A stretch of DNA of 19,744 nt, from contig SOJT01000184.1 of assembly GCA_004376485.1 (NCBI GenBank), positions 1 to 19,744 on the forward strand, given 5' to 3'. The notes under the pieces were generated by a model. That model was given only the letters and a program-made list of their open reading frames with translations, searched no databases and was not told the origin of the DNA. Positions 6,573 through 13,054 of this stretch are shown here, piece by piece (positions within the stretch are counted from its first letter, which is position 1; each line of letters begins with the position of its first letter). The DNA is from Candidatus Aerophobota bacterium. Its GTDB lineage: Bacteria > Aerophobota > Aerophobia > Aerophobales > AE-B3A. A program made the translations under genes and the position numbers.

Positions 6573-7681
6573 TCTCTCCTCATTTTGCTCCTTGCCCAAC
6601 TATAAACTACAGGGGTAGCAATAAAATCAGAGGAGTAAGTGCCAACGATGATTCCTACCAGAAGGATGAAGGTGAAGCTGTGAATTACTGATCCTCCCCA
6701 CACAAAAAGGACTACTACTACTATCAGGGTAGTGAGCGAGGTGACGATGGTTCGAGACAGGGACTGATTGATGGAAAGATTCAGGAGTTTCCTCAAAGAA
6801 TCTTTTCCTTTCCGATGGGTTTTGAGATTTTCCCGGATTCTATCATATACAACGATGGTATCATTAAGCGAGTATCCAATGATGGTAAGCAGCGCTGCTA
6901 TTACGGGAAGACTGAGATCAAAATTGGCTAAGGAAAGCGCTCCCAGGCTGATAAAGACATCGTGAACTAGAGCAATCAATGCTCCCACGGCAAACCGAAG
7001 TTCAAATCTCCAGGTAATATAGATGAGCATTCCCGAAAGGGCAAAGATTATGGCTAGATAAGCCTTGCGCTGGAGCTCCTGACTTACTTTAGGGCCAATT
7101 ATGTCGATACTCTGCACAGCAAAGGCCCCTAGCTCGTTTCTTACCACCTCTTCGATTTTGGCCACTGTTTTCCTATGGAAAATTTGACGTATGGGGGGAA
7201 CGAGAGAAACTTCTGTAGCCTGGTTAAGATCGATCTTTTCCATCTGGGAAGAATCCAGGGTGAAAACACCCAAAAGATTCTCATATCCCACTGCCTCTAT
7301 TCCGGGGATAGTTCTAAGTTCCTTCAAATCGGTAAATTCTCCTTGTCTCTCACGGTAGCTAATTATATTGGAAGCGATCTCCTGAGAGGCCTCTTCCACG
7401 GAGCATCTTACCAGAACCAGATTCTCCTGGCGACTTCCATACTGTTGGATAACCGCTTTTGCAAGATCTATCTTGGCTAGAGCAAACCTTATCTTTGAGA
7501 TGGAAGGAGTTTCCTTAAATTTGAAATGAATTTCTATTCCCCCCGTAAAATCTAGACCCAGGCCCAGTCCTCCTCTCAGGACAATAGAGATAATTCCAAC
7601 AGCGACAGCCACTCCTGAGAGGAAAAGAGCTATCTTTCTCAGTCCTATAAAGTCTATATGAGTTTCTCCGAAAAATTTCAC
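6569..7681 (-). CDS. secF: Protein translocase subunit SecF, with an unusual extracytoplasmic insertion
   Basis: SecF pairs with SecD to pull secreted proteins out of the SecYEG channel using the proton motive force. TM1 is at about 16-36, followed by LGLDFTGGIEI (41-51). TM2-TM6 lie at about 205-360, with the signature IGYSLNDTIVVYDRIREN (268-285). The protein is 370 residues, longer than the usual 290-325. The excess lies between about 95 and 175 in the extracytoplasmic loop. Residues 101-136 (EIASNIISYRERQGEFTDLK, then ELRTIPGIEAVGYENL) resemble the second half of a ComEA-type helix-hairpin-helix domain; IDLNQATEVSLVPPI (150-164) resembles its first half. The start is GTG with AGGAAA nine bases upstream, ten bases after the secD stop; its stop overlaps the murG ATG. 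SecF identity is firm, while the insertion's nature is inference. Confidence 0.94.
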   Translation of the reverse strand: MKFFGETHIDFIGLRKIALFLSGVAVAVGIISIVLRGGLGLGLDFTGGIEIHFKFKETPSISKIRFALAKIDLAKAVIQQYGSRQENLVLVRCSVEEASQEIASNIISYRERQGEFTDLKELRTIPGIEAVGYENLLGVFTLDSSQMEKIDLNQATEVSLVPPIRQIFHRKTVAKIEEVVRNELGAFAVQSIDIIGPKVSQELQRKAYLAIIFALSGMLIYITWRFELRFAVGALIALVHDVFISLGALSLANFDLSLPVIAALLTIIGYSLNDTIVVYDRIRENLKTHRKGKDSLRKLLNLSINQSLSRTIVTSLTTLIVVVVLFVWGGSVIHSFTFILLVGIIVGTYSSDFIATPVVYSWARSKMRRE

Positions 7682-7691
7682 AAAATTTTTC

Positions 7692-8993
7692 CTAAATGCT
7701 GAGTTTTTTCACTGGTCTTCCTGCTAAGAGAAGATTGAAGGTAACCCGAGTGACCACCATAGCGGTGAAAAGACTGGCCAAAATGCCAATGGAAAGGGTT
7801 GTAGCAAAGCCCTTTATGGGCCCGCTGCCAAATTGAAAGAGGATGAGGGCGGCAATTAAAGTGGTAATATTAGCATCAAGGATGGTTCTTAAGGCTTTAC
7901 TGTAGCCAGTATCCACAGCTGAACGAGGCGCTCTTTCCCGCCTAAGCTCTTCTCTGATTCTTTCAAAGATAATGACATTAGCGTCTATACTTATTCCAAT
8001 AGTCAGAATAATCCCGGCGATGCCTGGCAGAGTTAAGGTTGCCTTTAGGGCAGCCAGTGCTGCCAGGAGGAAAAGGAGGTTAAGAAAAAGAGCCATATCA
8101 GCAATGAGGCCAGCTTTTCGGTAATAGATGCCCATAAAAAGAACTACCCCAATGAATCCAATGACTCCTGAGGCGAGGCCCTTCCGGATAGAATCTCGAC
8201 CCAGAGAAGGACCTACAGTGGTATTCTGTATAATATCAAAGGGAATAGGCAAAGCACCACTCTTCAAAATGATCCGTAGCTCGTTAGCTTCCTCCAGTGT
8301 GAATCTTCCCTCTATAACGGCTTTTCCTTCCGGAATGCGAGTTTTTATCACCGGTGCAGATTTGACTACATTGTCGAGGATTATAGCTAATCTTTCTCCC
8401 ACGTTTCTTCCAGTAATCTCGGCGAAAATCTCGGCTCCTTCAGAGTCAAATTCTAAGGCTATATAAGGCTGTCCCCAACTATCAATCTCTACTCGAGTAT
8501 CTTCGATGAATCGACCTGAAAGAAGGGTCTCTCTTTTGATGAGGTAGGGACGGGGTTCCCCATCAACATACTCATAGAGTATCTCACTATCGGGAGGCAA
8601 CTCACCCTCCAGAGCTTTCTTGAGGTCTCCTTTTTCATCTACTAATTTGAACTCAAGAAGGGCCGTCTTTCCTATTAGTTCCACCGCTCTTTGTGGGTCC
8701 TCTATTCCTGCCAAATCTACTATTATTCTACTGGTTCCCTGGCGACTAATGGTGGGCTCGCTAACCCCAAATTGATCAACCCGATTTCTAATAATTTCTA
8801 GAGCCACATTGACTGCGTCTTTCAGATCCTGGGTGGGATCAAGTTTGCTGGTATCTGCCTCCAGAACAAGATGAATCCCCCCCTTCAAGTCCAATCCTAA
8901 CTTAATCTTGTCCCCTGGAGGATAAACAGCCCAGATGGCCAAGCCTATCAGCCCTAGAATAAATAGCAGTAGCCATTTGCTGTATCGGTGCAT
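7692..8993 (-). CDS. secD: Protein translocase subunit SecD
   Basis: SecD is the larger partner of SecF in the proton-driven late stage of Sec export. One N-terminal transmembrane segment (about 7-25) is followed by the conserved GLDLKGGIHLVLEAD block (33-47). A large extracytoplasmic region (about 48-260) includes VRNRVDQFGV-type sequence (EIIRNRVDQFGVSEP). Five membrane segments fill the C-terminal half. The signature SIDANVIIFERIREELR and the IGILASLFTAMVVTR end are typical. At 433 residues it is the short form of SecD, lacking the longer periplasmic segment of E. coli SecD. The ATG lies 17 bases after the trpS stop and is preceded by AAAGGATG. SecF follows after a ten-base gap. Confidence 0.95.
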   Translation of the reverse strand: MHRYSKWLLLFILGLIGLAIWAVYPPGDKIKLGLDLKGGIHLVLEADTSKLDPTQDLKDAVNVALEIIRNRVDQFGVSEPTISRQGTSRIIVDLAGIEDPQRAVELIGKTALLEFKLVDEKGDLKKALEGELPPDSEILYEYVDGEPRPYLIKRETLLSGRFIEDTRVEIDSWGQPYIALEFDSEGAEIFAEITGRNVGERLAIILDNVVKSAPVIKTRIPEGKAVIEGRFTLEEANELRIILKSGALPIPFDIIQNTTVGPSLGRDSIRKGLASGVIGFIGVVLFMGIYYRKAGLIADMALFLNLLFLLAALAALKATLTLPGIAGIILTIGISIDANVIIFERIREELRRERAPRSAVDTGYSKALRTILDANITTLIAALILFQFGSGPIKGFATTLSIGILASLFTAMVVTRVTFNLLLAGRPVKKLSI

Positions 8994-9010
8994 TCGCTAT
9001 CATCCTTTAC

Positions 9011-9994
9011 CTATGACATATGCATAGCTTCTCTTACTTCCCTTAAAGTAGCTCTGGCTACTTCACCAGCAGCTCTCTTACCTTTTGCCAGAATTTTCTT
9101 CAGCTTCGATCGATCAGCCTCAAGTTCTTTTCTCCTCTCACGAAATGGCGCAAGGGTTTTGACTAGTACCTGAGCAAGATTCTTCTTACACTCCTTGCAA
9201 GGGAGTCTGCCTTCTTGACAGTCTTTAAAAATCCCATCAAGATCTTCCCCCAAAAGAGGTCCAAAAGTTTGGTGGTAGCTATATACATTACATTCCTGGG
9301 GATGTCCTGAATCTTTCAAATAGATTTTCTCCGGATCAGTGAACATTCCCAGGACCTTTTTCTCGACAAGGCGGGGCTCCTCAGATAGGGCGATCTCATT
9401 ACTATAGGATTTGCTCATTTTTTTCTTCCCATCCAGTCCCAAAATTTTGACAGCGTTATAGCGAAAGGGCTCAGGTTCGGGGAAGATATTTCCGTAGAGA
9501 TTGTTGAATCTGCGAGCTATTTCCCGGGAAAGCTCTAGATGGGGCAGTTGATCTTCTCCCACCGGAACCCTGTTGGCTTTGTAGATAAGGATGTCGGCTG
9601 TCTGCAGAATTGGATAGCCCAATAGGCCATAATTATTTTCCTGTCCCATTTCTAGTTTTTCCTTGTAGGTAGGACATCTTTCCAACCAAGGGATAGGGGT
9701 GATCATGGAAAGAATGAGATGAAGCTCAGCGTGCTCAGGAATCTCGGACTGAAGAAAAAGGGTAGATTTTTGAGGATTCAGCCCAACAGCAAGCCAGTCT
9801 ATGAGCATGTCTTCCGTATCCTGCTTAATTTGGCGTGTGTCTGTTCTATCAGTAAGAGCGTGCCAATCAGCAATCATGAAAAAACACTCATATATGTCCT
9901 GTTGCTTCACCCAGTCAGAAAGAGCGCCCAGGTAATTCCCCAGATGTAGTTTTCCTGACGGTCTCATTCCGCTAAGGATACGCTCTTTTTCCAT
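9011..9994 (-). CDS. trpS: Tryptophan--tRNA ligase, probable iron-sulfur type
   Basis: TrpRS charges tRNA-Trp with tryptophan using ATP; class I synthetase, 327 residues, normal length. The HIGH-like motif is PSGKLHLGNYLGAL (12-25), the ATP/Trp pocket includes GYPILQTADILIY (126-138) and VGEDQLPHLELSRE (145-158), and the KMSKS loop is at 192-196. Cys235, Cys259, Cys266 and Cys269 give the spacing C-x23-C-x6-C-x2-C. From memory, the Thermotoga maritima enzyme binds a [4Fe-4S] cluster with cysteines at nearly the same positions and spacing C-x22-C-x6-C-x2-C, so this protein probably carries one too. The cluster sits in the C-terminal anticodon-binding region. The ATG is preceded by GGGAGGAG. 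There is no T-box leader in the 71 bases separating it from tRNA-Pro. secD follows by 17 bases. Confidence 0.95.
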   Translation of the reverse strand: MEKERILSGMRPSGKLHLGNYLGALSDWVKQQDIYECFFMIADWHALTDRTDTRQIKQDTEDMLIDWLAVGLNPQKSTLFLQSEIPEHAELHLILSMITPIPWLERCPTYKEKLEMGQENNYGLLGYPILQTADILIYKANRVPVGEDQLPHLELSREIARRFNNLYGNIFPEPEPFRYNAVKILGLDGKKKMSKSYSNEIALSEEPRLVEKKVLGMFTDPEKIYLKDSGHPQECNVYSYHQTFGPLLGEDLDGIFKDCQEGRLPCKECKKNLAQVLVKTLAPFRERRKELEADRSKLKKILAKGKRAAGEVARATLREVREAMHMS

Positions 9995-10065
9995 AGGATA
10001 TTTACTCCTCCCTTTATATTATCACTGGTCATGTTTTCGCTCTCAGAAATCAAAAATGGCTGAAG

Positions 10066-10144
10066 TGGTCGGGGCGACCGGATTCGAACCGGTGACCTCT
10101 TGCGCCCCATGCAAGTGCGCTAAACCAGGCTGCGCTACGCCCCG
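10066..10144 (-). tRNA. tRNA-Pro(GGG)
   Basis: The minus strand folds into a full cloverleaf: acceptor CGGGGCG/CGCCCCG, D arm GCGC with an 11-base loop containing GG, anticodon arm CTTGC/GCAAG with loop ATGGGGC (anticodon GGG at 10108-10106), variable loop of five bases, and T arm ACCGG/CCGGT with loop TTCGAAT. The discriminator base is A and the 3' CCA is encoded (10068-10066). It reads CCC and CCU proline codons. It sits 21 bases downstream of merR and 71 upstream of trpS, all on the same strand, so it may be released by processing of a longer transcript. Confidence 0.97.
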
Positions 10145-10165
10145 AGGAGTAAGAAACTCTAAAGG

Positions 10166-10495
10166 TTAGTCCAGTATATTTAAGAGTTCCTGCAGTTCTT
10201 TTTTTAAGAGGCCAGGATCAATTTCTCTTTCTTTGTGCAAATTGCTTATTTTTTTGCTGGCCCCCTGGATGGTAAATTTCCTGTTATAGAGAAGATCCTT
10301 TATCTGTAGGATCAATTCCAAATCTTTTTTTTGATATCTTCTGTGTCCACCTCGGCTTTTTCGGGGAGAGAGCTGTTTGAAATGTTTCTCCCAGAAACGC
10401 AAAACCGATGGAGCTAGGTGAGTAATTTCACTTACCTCCCCTATGGAGAAAAAAAGCTTCTGGGGATTTGCCCCTGGCTGATATTCTTTTTTCAA
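10166..10495 (-). CDS. Short MerR-family transcriptional regulator
   Basis: A 109-residue protein with an N-terminal MerR winged helix-turn-helix (about 15-85): FFSIGEVSEITHLAPSVLRF, then FWEKHFKQLSPRKSRGGHRR and YQKKDLELILQIKDLLY. The pattern LRFWEKHFxxLxPxRxxGGHRRY is that of the small HU/IHF-linked MerR proteins rather than metal or drug sensors. The C-terminus (about 88-109) is a short charged helix, with no effector domain and no metal-binding cysteines. The start is TTG 10495; I see no Shine-Dalgarno sequence before it and no other start in frame. A tiny reading frame (ATG at minus-strand 10510, five codons) ends in a TGA that overlaps this TTG, which could allow re-initiation. A strong hairpin (10512-10552 region) lies between hup and this gene. 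Its target genes cannot be deduced. Confidence 0.85.
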   Translation of the reverse strand: MKKEYQPGANPQKLFFSIGEVSEITHLAPSVLRFWEKHFKQLSPRKSRGGHRRYQKKDLELILQIKDLLYNRKFTIQGASKKISNLHKEREIDPGLLKKELQELLNILD

Positions 10496-10514
10496 TAATT
10501 CACACTCATAGTTT

Positions 10515-10549
10515 CGGGAGGTAGAGGAAGAAATCTCTTCTACCTCCCG
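10515..10549 (-). repeat. Perfect inverted repeat between hup and merR
   Basis: CGGGAGGTAGA (10515-10525) and TCTACCTCCCG (10539-10549) are exact reverse complements; with one G-U pair the stem extends to 14 base pairs around a 7-base loop. On the minus strand it begins 12 bases after the hup stop and ends about 20 bases before the merR TTG. No T-run follows on either strand, so it is not a standard intrinsic terminator. The first arm contains a Shine-Dalgarno-like GGGAGGT paired with its complement. It may protect the hup mRNA end or set the hup/merR ratio; that is inference. Confidence 0.7.
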
Positions 10550-10560
10550 ATAAAGATTTC

Positions 10561-10833
10561 CTAGGCCACCGCTTCTCTCAGGTTCTTGCCTGGCTCGAAC
10601 TTGGGAACTTCTTTAGCCGGAATCTGAATTTCTCTACCGGTTTGGGGATTTCTTCCCCGGCGGGCCTTTCTCTTTCTTACCTTGAAACTCCCGAAACCTA
10701 CCAACGTCACTTTTTCCCCTCTGGCGAGAGAGTCGGTAATGGCTGAGGTTATTGTGTCTACCGTTTCTCTCGAAGCCCTTTTGGTGAGTCCTGTCCGACT
10801 GGCTACTTCCTCCACCAGTTCTGCTTTATTCAT
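10561..10833 (-). CDS. hup: HU-family nucleoid DNA-binding protein
   Basis: A 90-residue HU/IHF-family protein that bends and compacts DNA as a dimer. The N-terminal MNKAELVEEVASRTGLTKRA helices, the GFGSFKVRKRKARRGRNPQT segment leading into the beta-arm, and the tip RNPQTGREIQIP with its DNA-intercalating proline are all present, as is the C-terminal PKFEPGKNLREAV helix. HU and IHF cannot be separated with certainty from sequence alone; the position after rpsA matches where ihfB lies in proteobacteria. A strong ribosome binding site, AAAGGAGGT, precedes the ATG. It lies 63 bases downstream of plsY, and that gap contains a weak 6-base inverted repeat but no clear promoter. Confidence 0.95.
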   Translation of the reverse strand: MNKAELVEEVASRTGLTKRASRETVDTITSAITDSLARGEKVTLVGFGSFKVRKRKARRGRNPQTGREIQIPAKEVPKFEPGKNLREAVA

Positions 10834-10896
10834 CTTCCACCTCCTTTAGGGTGTAGTAATAATTTCCTTCTTTTCAAGATAAGCCCACAAAGCGTT

Positions 10897-11529
10897 CTAC
10901 CCCTTATCAGTGCCTATCTTTAGTCTTTTTCCTAATCTTCTTTCTTCTCCCCGGAGCAGGCGTCGCAAGTTCGATCGATGTCTGAGGAGAATAAGAGAAG
11001 CTGCCAAAGCACTCAGAACTAGATAAAAAGATCCCCCCTTCATCCAAAACCAGATAAAGAAAGGAAGGGCTCCTGCTGCTGTGATTGATCCCAGGGAGAC
11101 ATAGCGGGTGAGTCCCACTACCAGAGCCATAACCAGAGCTGAGAGCATGAGGGGAAATGGGGTGAGGGTGAGGAAAACACCCGCTGAGATGGCTACTCCT
11201 TTTCCCCCCTTGAATTTCAGAAAAACAGGCCAATTGTGTCCGATAATGGAGGTGATCCCTGCCATTCCCCCCATAACCTGGGGACTCATATGGGCGAAGG
11301 GAGCTAAAAGAACCCCCAGATAGACAGATAGGGCTCCTTTGCCCATGTCTCCTACTAGTACCAGAAGAGCAGAACTTGAACCTAGAATGCGTTGCACATT
11401 AGTCATTCCTATGTTTCCACTACCAAAATTTCTAACATCTATTCCCCTCATTGCTTTTACTACTAGATATCCACAGGGGATGGAACCCAGAAGATAACCC
11501 ACTGCTATAGTGAAGAAAAGGTAGAACAT
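10897..11529 (-). CDS. plsY: Acyl-phosphate:glycerol-3-phosphate acyltransferase PlsY
   Basis: PlsY is an integral membrane enzyme that moves the acyl chain from acyl-phosphate to glycerol-3-phosphate, the first step of phospholipid synthesis. The N-terminal membrane segment runs into YLLGSIPCGYLV. Catalytic loop 1 is FGSGNIGMTNVQRILG, loop 2 contains GDMGKGALSVYLG, and loop 3 has IGHNWPVFLKFKGGKGVA. The last loop has LRHRSNLRRLLRGEE. Met replaces the usual Ala in the GATN-type motif. I use ATG 11529, right after the rpsA stop with a weak GGAAAA upstream, giving 210 residues. A TTG at 11541 would add four residues and overlap rpsA but has no ribosome binding site. PlsC, the next enzyme in the pathway, is encoded three genes upstream. 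Confidence 0.93.
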   Translation of the reverse strand: MFYLFFTIAVGYLLGSIPCGYLVVKAMRGIDVRNFGSGNIGMTNVQRILGSSSALLVLVGDMGKGALSVYLGVLLAPFAHMSPQVMGGMAGITSIIGHNWPVFLKFKGGKGVAISAGVFLTLTPFPLMLSALVMALVVGLTRYVSLGSITAAGALPFFIWFWMKGGSFYLVLSALAASLILLRHRSNLRRLLRGEERRLGKRLKIGTDKG

Positions 11530-11530
11530 T

Positions 11531-13039
11531 CTATTTTCCAAAATTATCTTTGAGCTTCTCTTTTATCTTCTCTTCAACAAAATCCCCGATAACCACTTCA
11601 TCCTCTTGGACAGGGGAGGGAGAAGTCTGTTCTCTTCCTTTCTTTTCTTTTAGTTGACGGATGCTTAATCTGATTCTTTTCTTCTCTTGATCGATTTCTA
11701 CGATTTCTGCTTCTATTTGAGTACCCACAGAAGTGACCATTTCCGGATGCGAGATATATTCTCTATCTAATTCCGAGACATGGATGAATCCATCAACTCC
11801 AGGAGCCAAATTGACAAAAACACCGAAATTAGTGATCTGTTGTACCCTACCGGAGATTCTATTTCCTACCTGGTATTCCTCCAAGAGTTTTTCCCAGGGA
11901 TCAGGCTTTGTCTGCTTTAACCCCAAGGAAATTTTTTTCTTTTTGACATCGATGTCCAGTATCTTTACCTCCAGTTTCTTCCCTTTCACCAGGACCTCCT
12001 TGGGGTGAGCTATACGCTTATGCCAGGAGATATCAGAAACATGAAGTAATCCTTCCACTCCCTCCTCGATTTCTATAAAAGCTCCAAAATTAGTCAGATG
12101 GGTAACCTTTCCTACAACATTTGAACCTACCCGATATTTCTCTCCTACCAGAGTCCAGGGATCAGGCTTTGTCTGCTTTAACCCCAAGGAAATTTTTTTC
12201 TTTTCCCTATCCAGTTTTAGAACTTCGGCTTTTATTTTGTCGCCTACCGAAACAATCTCATGGGGATCATTAACCCATCCCCACGAGAGATTCTCTGGAT
12301 AAATCAATCCATCAATTCCTCCTAAATCGACAAAGACGCCGAATTTGGTTATGGAATTGACTTTTCCCATTACTATCTTTCCTTCTTCTAGACTGGCCAG
12401 GGTCTTCTCCTTTCTCTTTTCCTTTTCTTCTAGGAGTGAGAACTTACGGGAGATAACTACATTATTTGACCTCTTTTGCAGCTCGATAACCCTTACGGAT
12501 AGGTTTCTTCCCATGAATTTTTTCAAATCCTTTTCTTTCTGTAAACTTACGTGTGAGGCAGGAATAAAGGCCTGGACTACACCTAGGCTAGCTAAAAGTC
12601 CTCCCTTGACTACTTTCTCCACTTTTACTCCTATACTCTTGCCCTCCTCAAATGCTTTTTCAAATTTGGCCCAGTCCAGGCGAAGATGTGCTTCTTTCTT
12701 GGACAGCAAAAAGTGTCCCTTTTTATCTTTTCCTGAAATGTAGGCCTTGAATTCGTCCCCCACTTGAGGTCTTTCTTTTTGGGAAAATTCTTGCCAAGGC
12801 ATAAAACCTTCGCTCTTGGTGCCCATATCCAACAGTAGTCCATCAGTGCTTACTTGTACAACTTTGGTGTCTATGATGTCTCCCTGCCTCGGTAGTTCAA
12901 AATTGTTATGTGCGTCCACCAGCTGGGCAAAGTCATCCCTCTCTTTGTTCCCCTTCTTCTTCAGATCAGCTCTCATTACATCATGGGCAGCTTTGTCCAG
13001 GATTCTTTCCTCTTTGGATTTAGTCACTTCTTGCTCCAT
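11531..13039 (-). CDS. rpsA: 30S ribosomal protein S1 (five S1 domains)
   Basis: S1 binds mRNA and helps bring structured or weakly matched leaders to the 30S subunit. The 502 residues hold five S1 RNA-binding domains at about 51-115, 132-200, 218-289, 303-376 and 389-463; E. coli S1 has six. A charged N-terminal extension (1-50) and an acidic, low-complexity tail (465-502) flank them. Domains 3-5 are the most canonical (for example TKFGVFVDLGGIDGLIYPEN and TNFGAFIEIEEGVEGLLHVS). The sequence KKKISLGLKQTKPDPW occurs at the ends of both domains 3 and 4, encoded by a perfect 50-base direct repeat. The ATG is preceded by AAGG at good spacing, 15 bases after the ispH stop. In Clostridia ispH and rpsA are fused; here they are separate but adjacent. 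Confidence 0.95.
   Translation of the reverse strand: MEQEVTKSKEERILDKAAHDVMRADLKKKGNKERDDFAQLVDAHNNFELPRQGDIIDTKVVQVSTDGLLLDMGTKSEGFMPWQEFSQKERPQVGDEFKAYISGKDKKGHFLLSKKEAHLRLDWAKFEKAFEEGKSIGVKVEKVVKGGLLASLGVVQAFIPASHVSLQKEKDLKKFMGRNLSVRVIELQKRSNNVVISRKFSLLEEKEKRKEKTLASLEEGKIVMGKVNSITKFGVFVDLGGIDGLIYPENLSWGWVNDPHEIVSVGDKIKAEVLKLDREKKKISLGLKQTKPDPWTLVGEKYRVGSNVVGKVTHLTNFGAFIEIEEGVEGLLHVSDISWHKRIAHPKEVLVKGKKLEVKILDIDVKKKKISLGLKQTKPDPWEKLLEEYQVGNRISGRVQQITNFGVFVNLAPGVDGFIHVSELDREYISHPEMVTSVGTQIEAEIVEIDQEKKRIRLSIRQLKEKKGREQTSPSPVQEDEVVIGDFVEEKIKEKLKDNFGK
11894..11943. repeat. 50-base direct repeat within rpsA, copy 1
   Basis: This copy spans the end of S1 domain 4 and encodes the KKKISLGLKQTKPDPW region. 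It is identical over 50 bases to 12155-12204. The two copies are 261 bases (87 codons) apart and in the same frame. The flanking bases differ at both ends. Confidence 0.95.
12155..12204. repeat. 50-base direct repeat within rpsA, copy 2
   Basis: This copy spans the end of S1 domain 3 and matches 11894-11943 base for base, including the seven-T run. The rest of domains 3 and 4 is clearly diverged at DNA and protein level, so the identity is local and points to recent gene conversion or strong constraint. Confidence 0.95.
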
Positions 13040-13054
13040 CTCCTGAGCCTTAGG

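Noticed and set aside
6573..6599. Longer MurG starting at 6599
   Set aside because: It would overlap secF by more and adds a charged stretch before the conserved MRVLIAAGG start; the ATGA overlap fits better.
9995..10065. T-box or other riboswitch ahead of trpS
   Set aside because: Only 71 bases separate trpS from tRNA-Pro, far too short for a T-box, and no T-box core sequence is present.
10515..10549. Intrinsic terminator after hup
   Set aside because: The stem is strong, but neither strand has a T-run after it; I list it only as an inverted repeat.
10878..10908. Inverted repeat GATAAG/CTTATC at the plsY-hup boundary as a terminator
   Set aside because: Only six base pairs with a 19-base loop, AT-rich, and no T-run follows.
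12345..12743. 132-codon open frame opposite rpsA
   Set aside because: The composition (Ser/Phe/Leu-rich) is what the lysine/glutamate-rich S1 gene gives on its other strand; no independent support.
13040..13054. IspH-S1 fusion as in Clostridia
   Set aside because: ispH has its own TAA stop and rpsA its own ATG 15 bases later, in a different context; the genes are separate.
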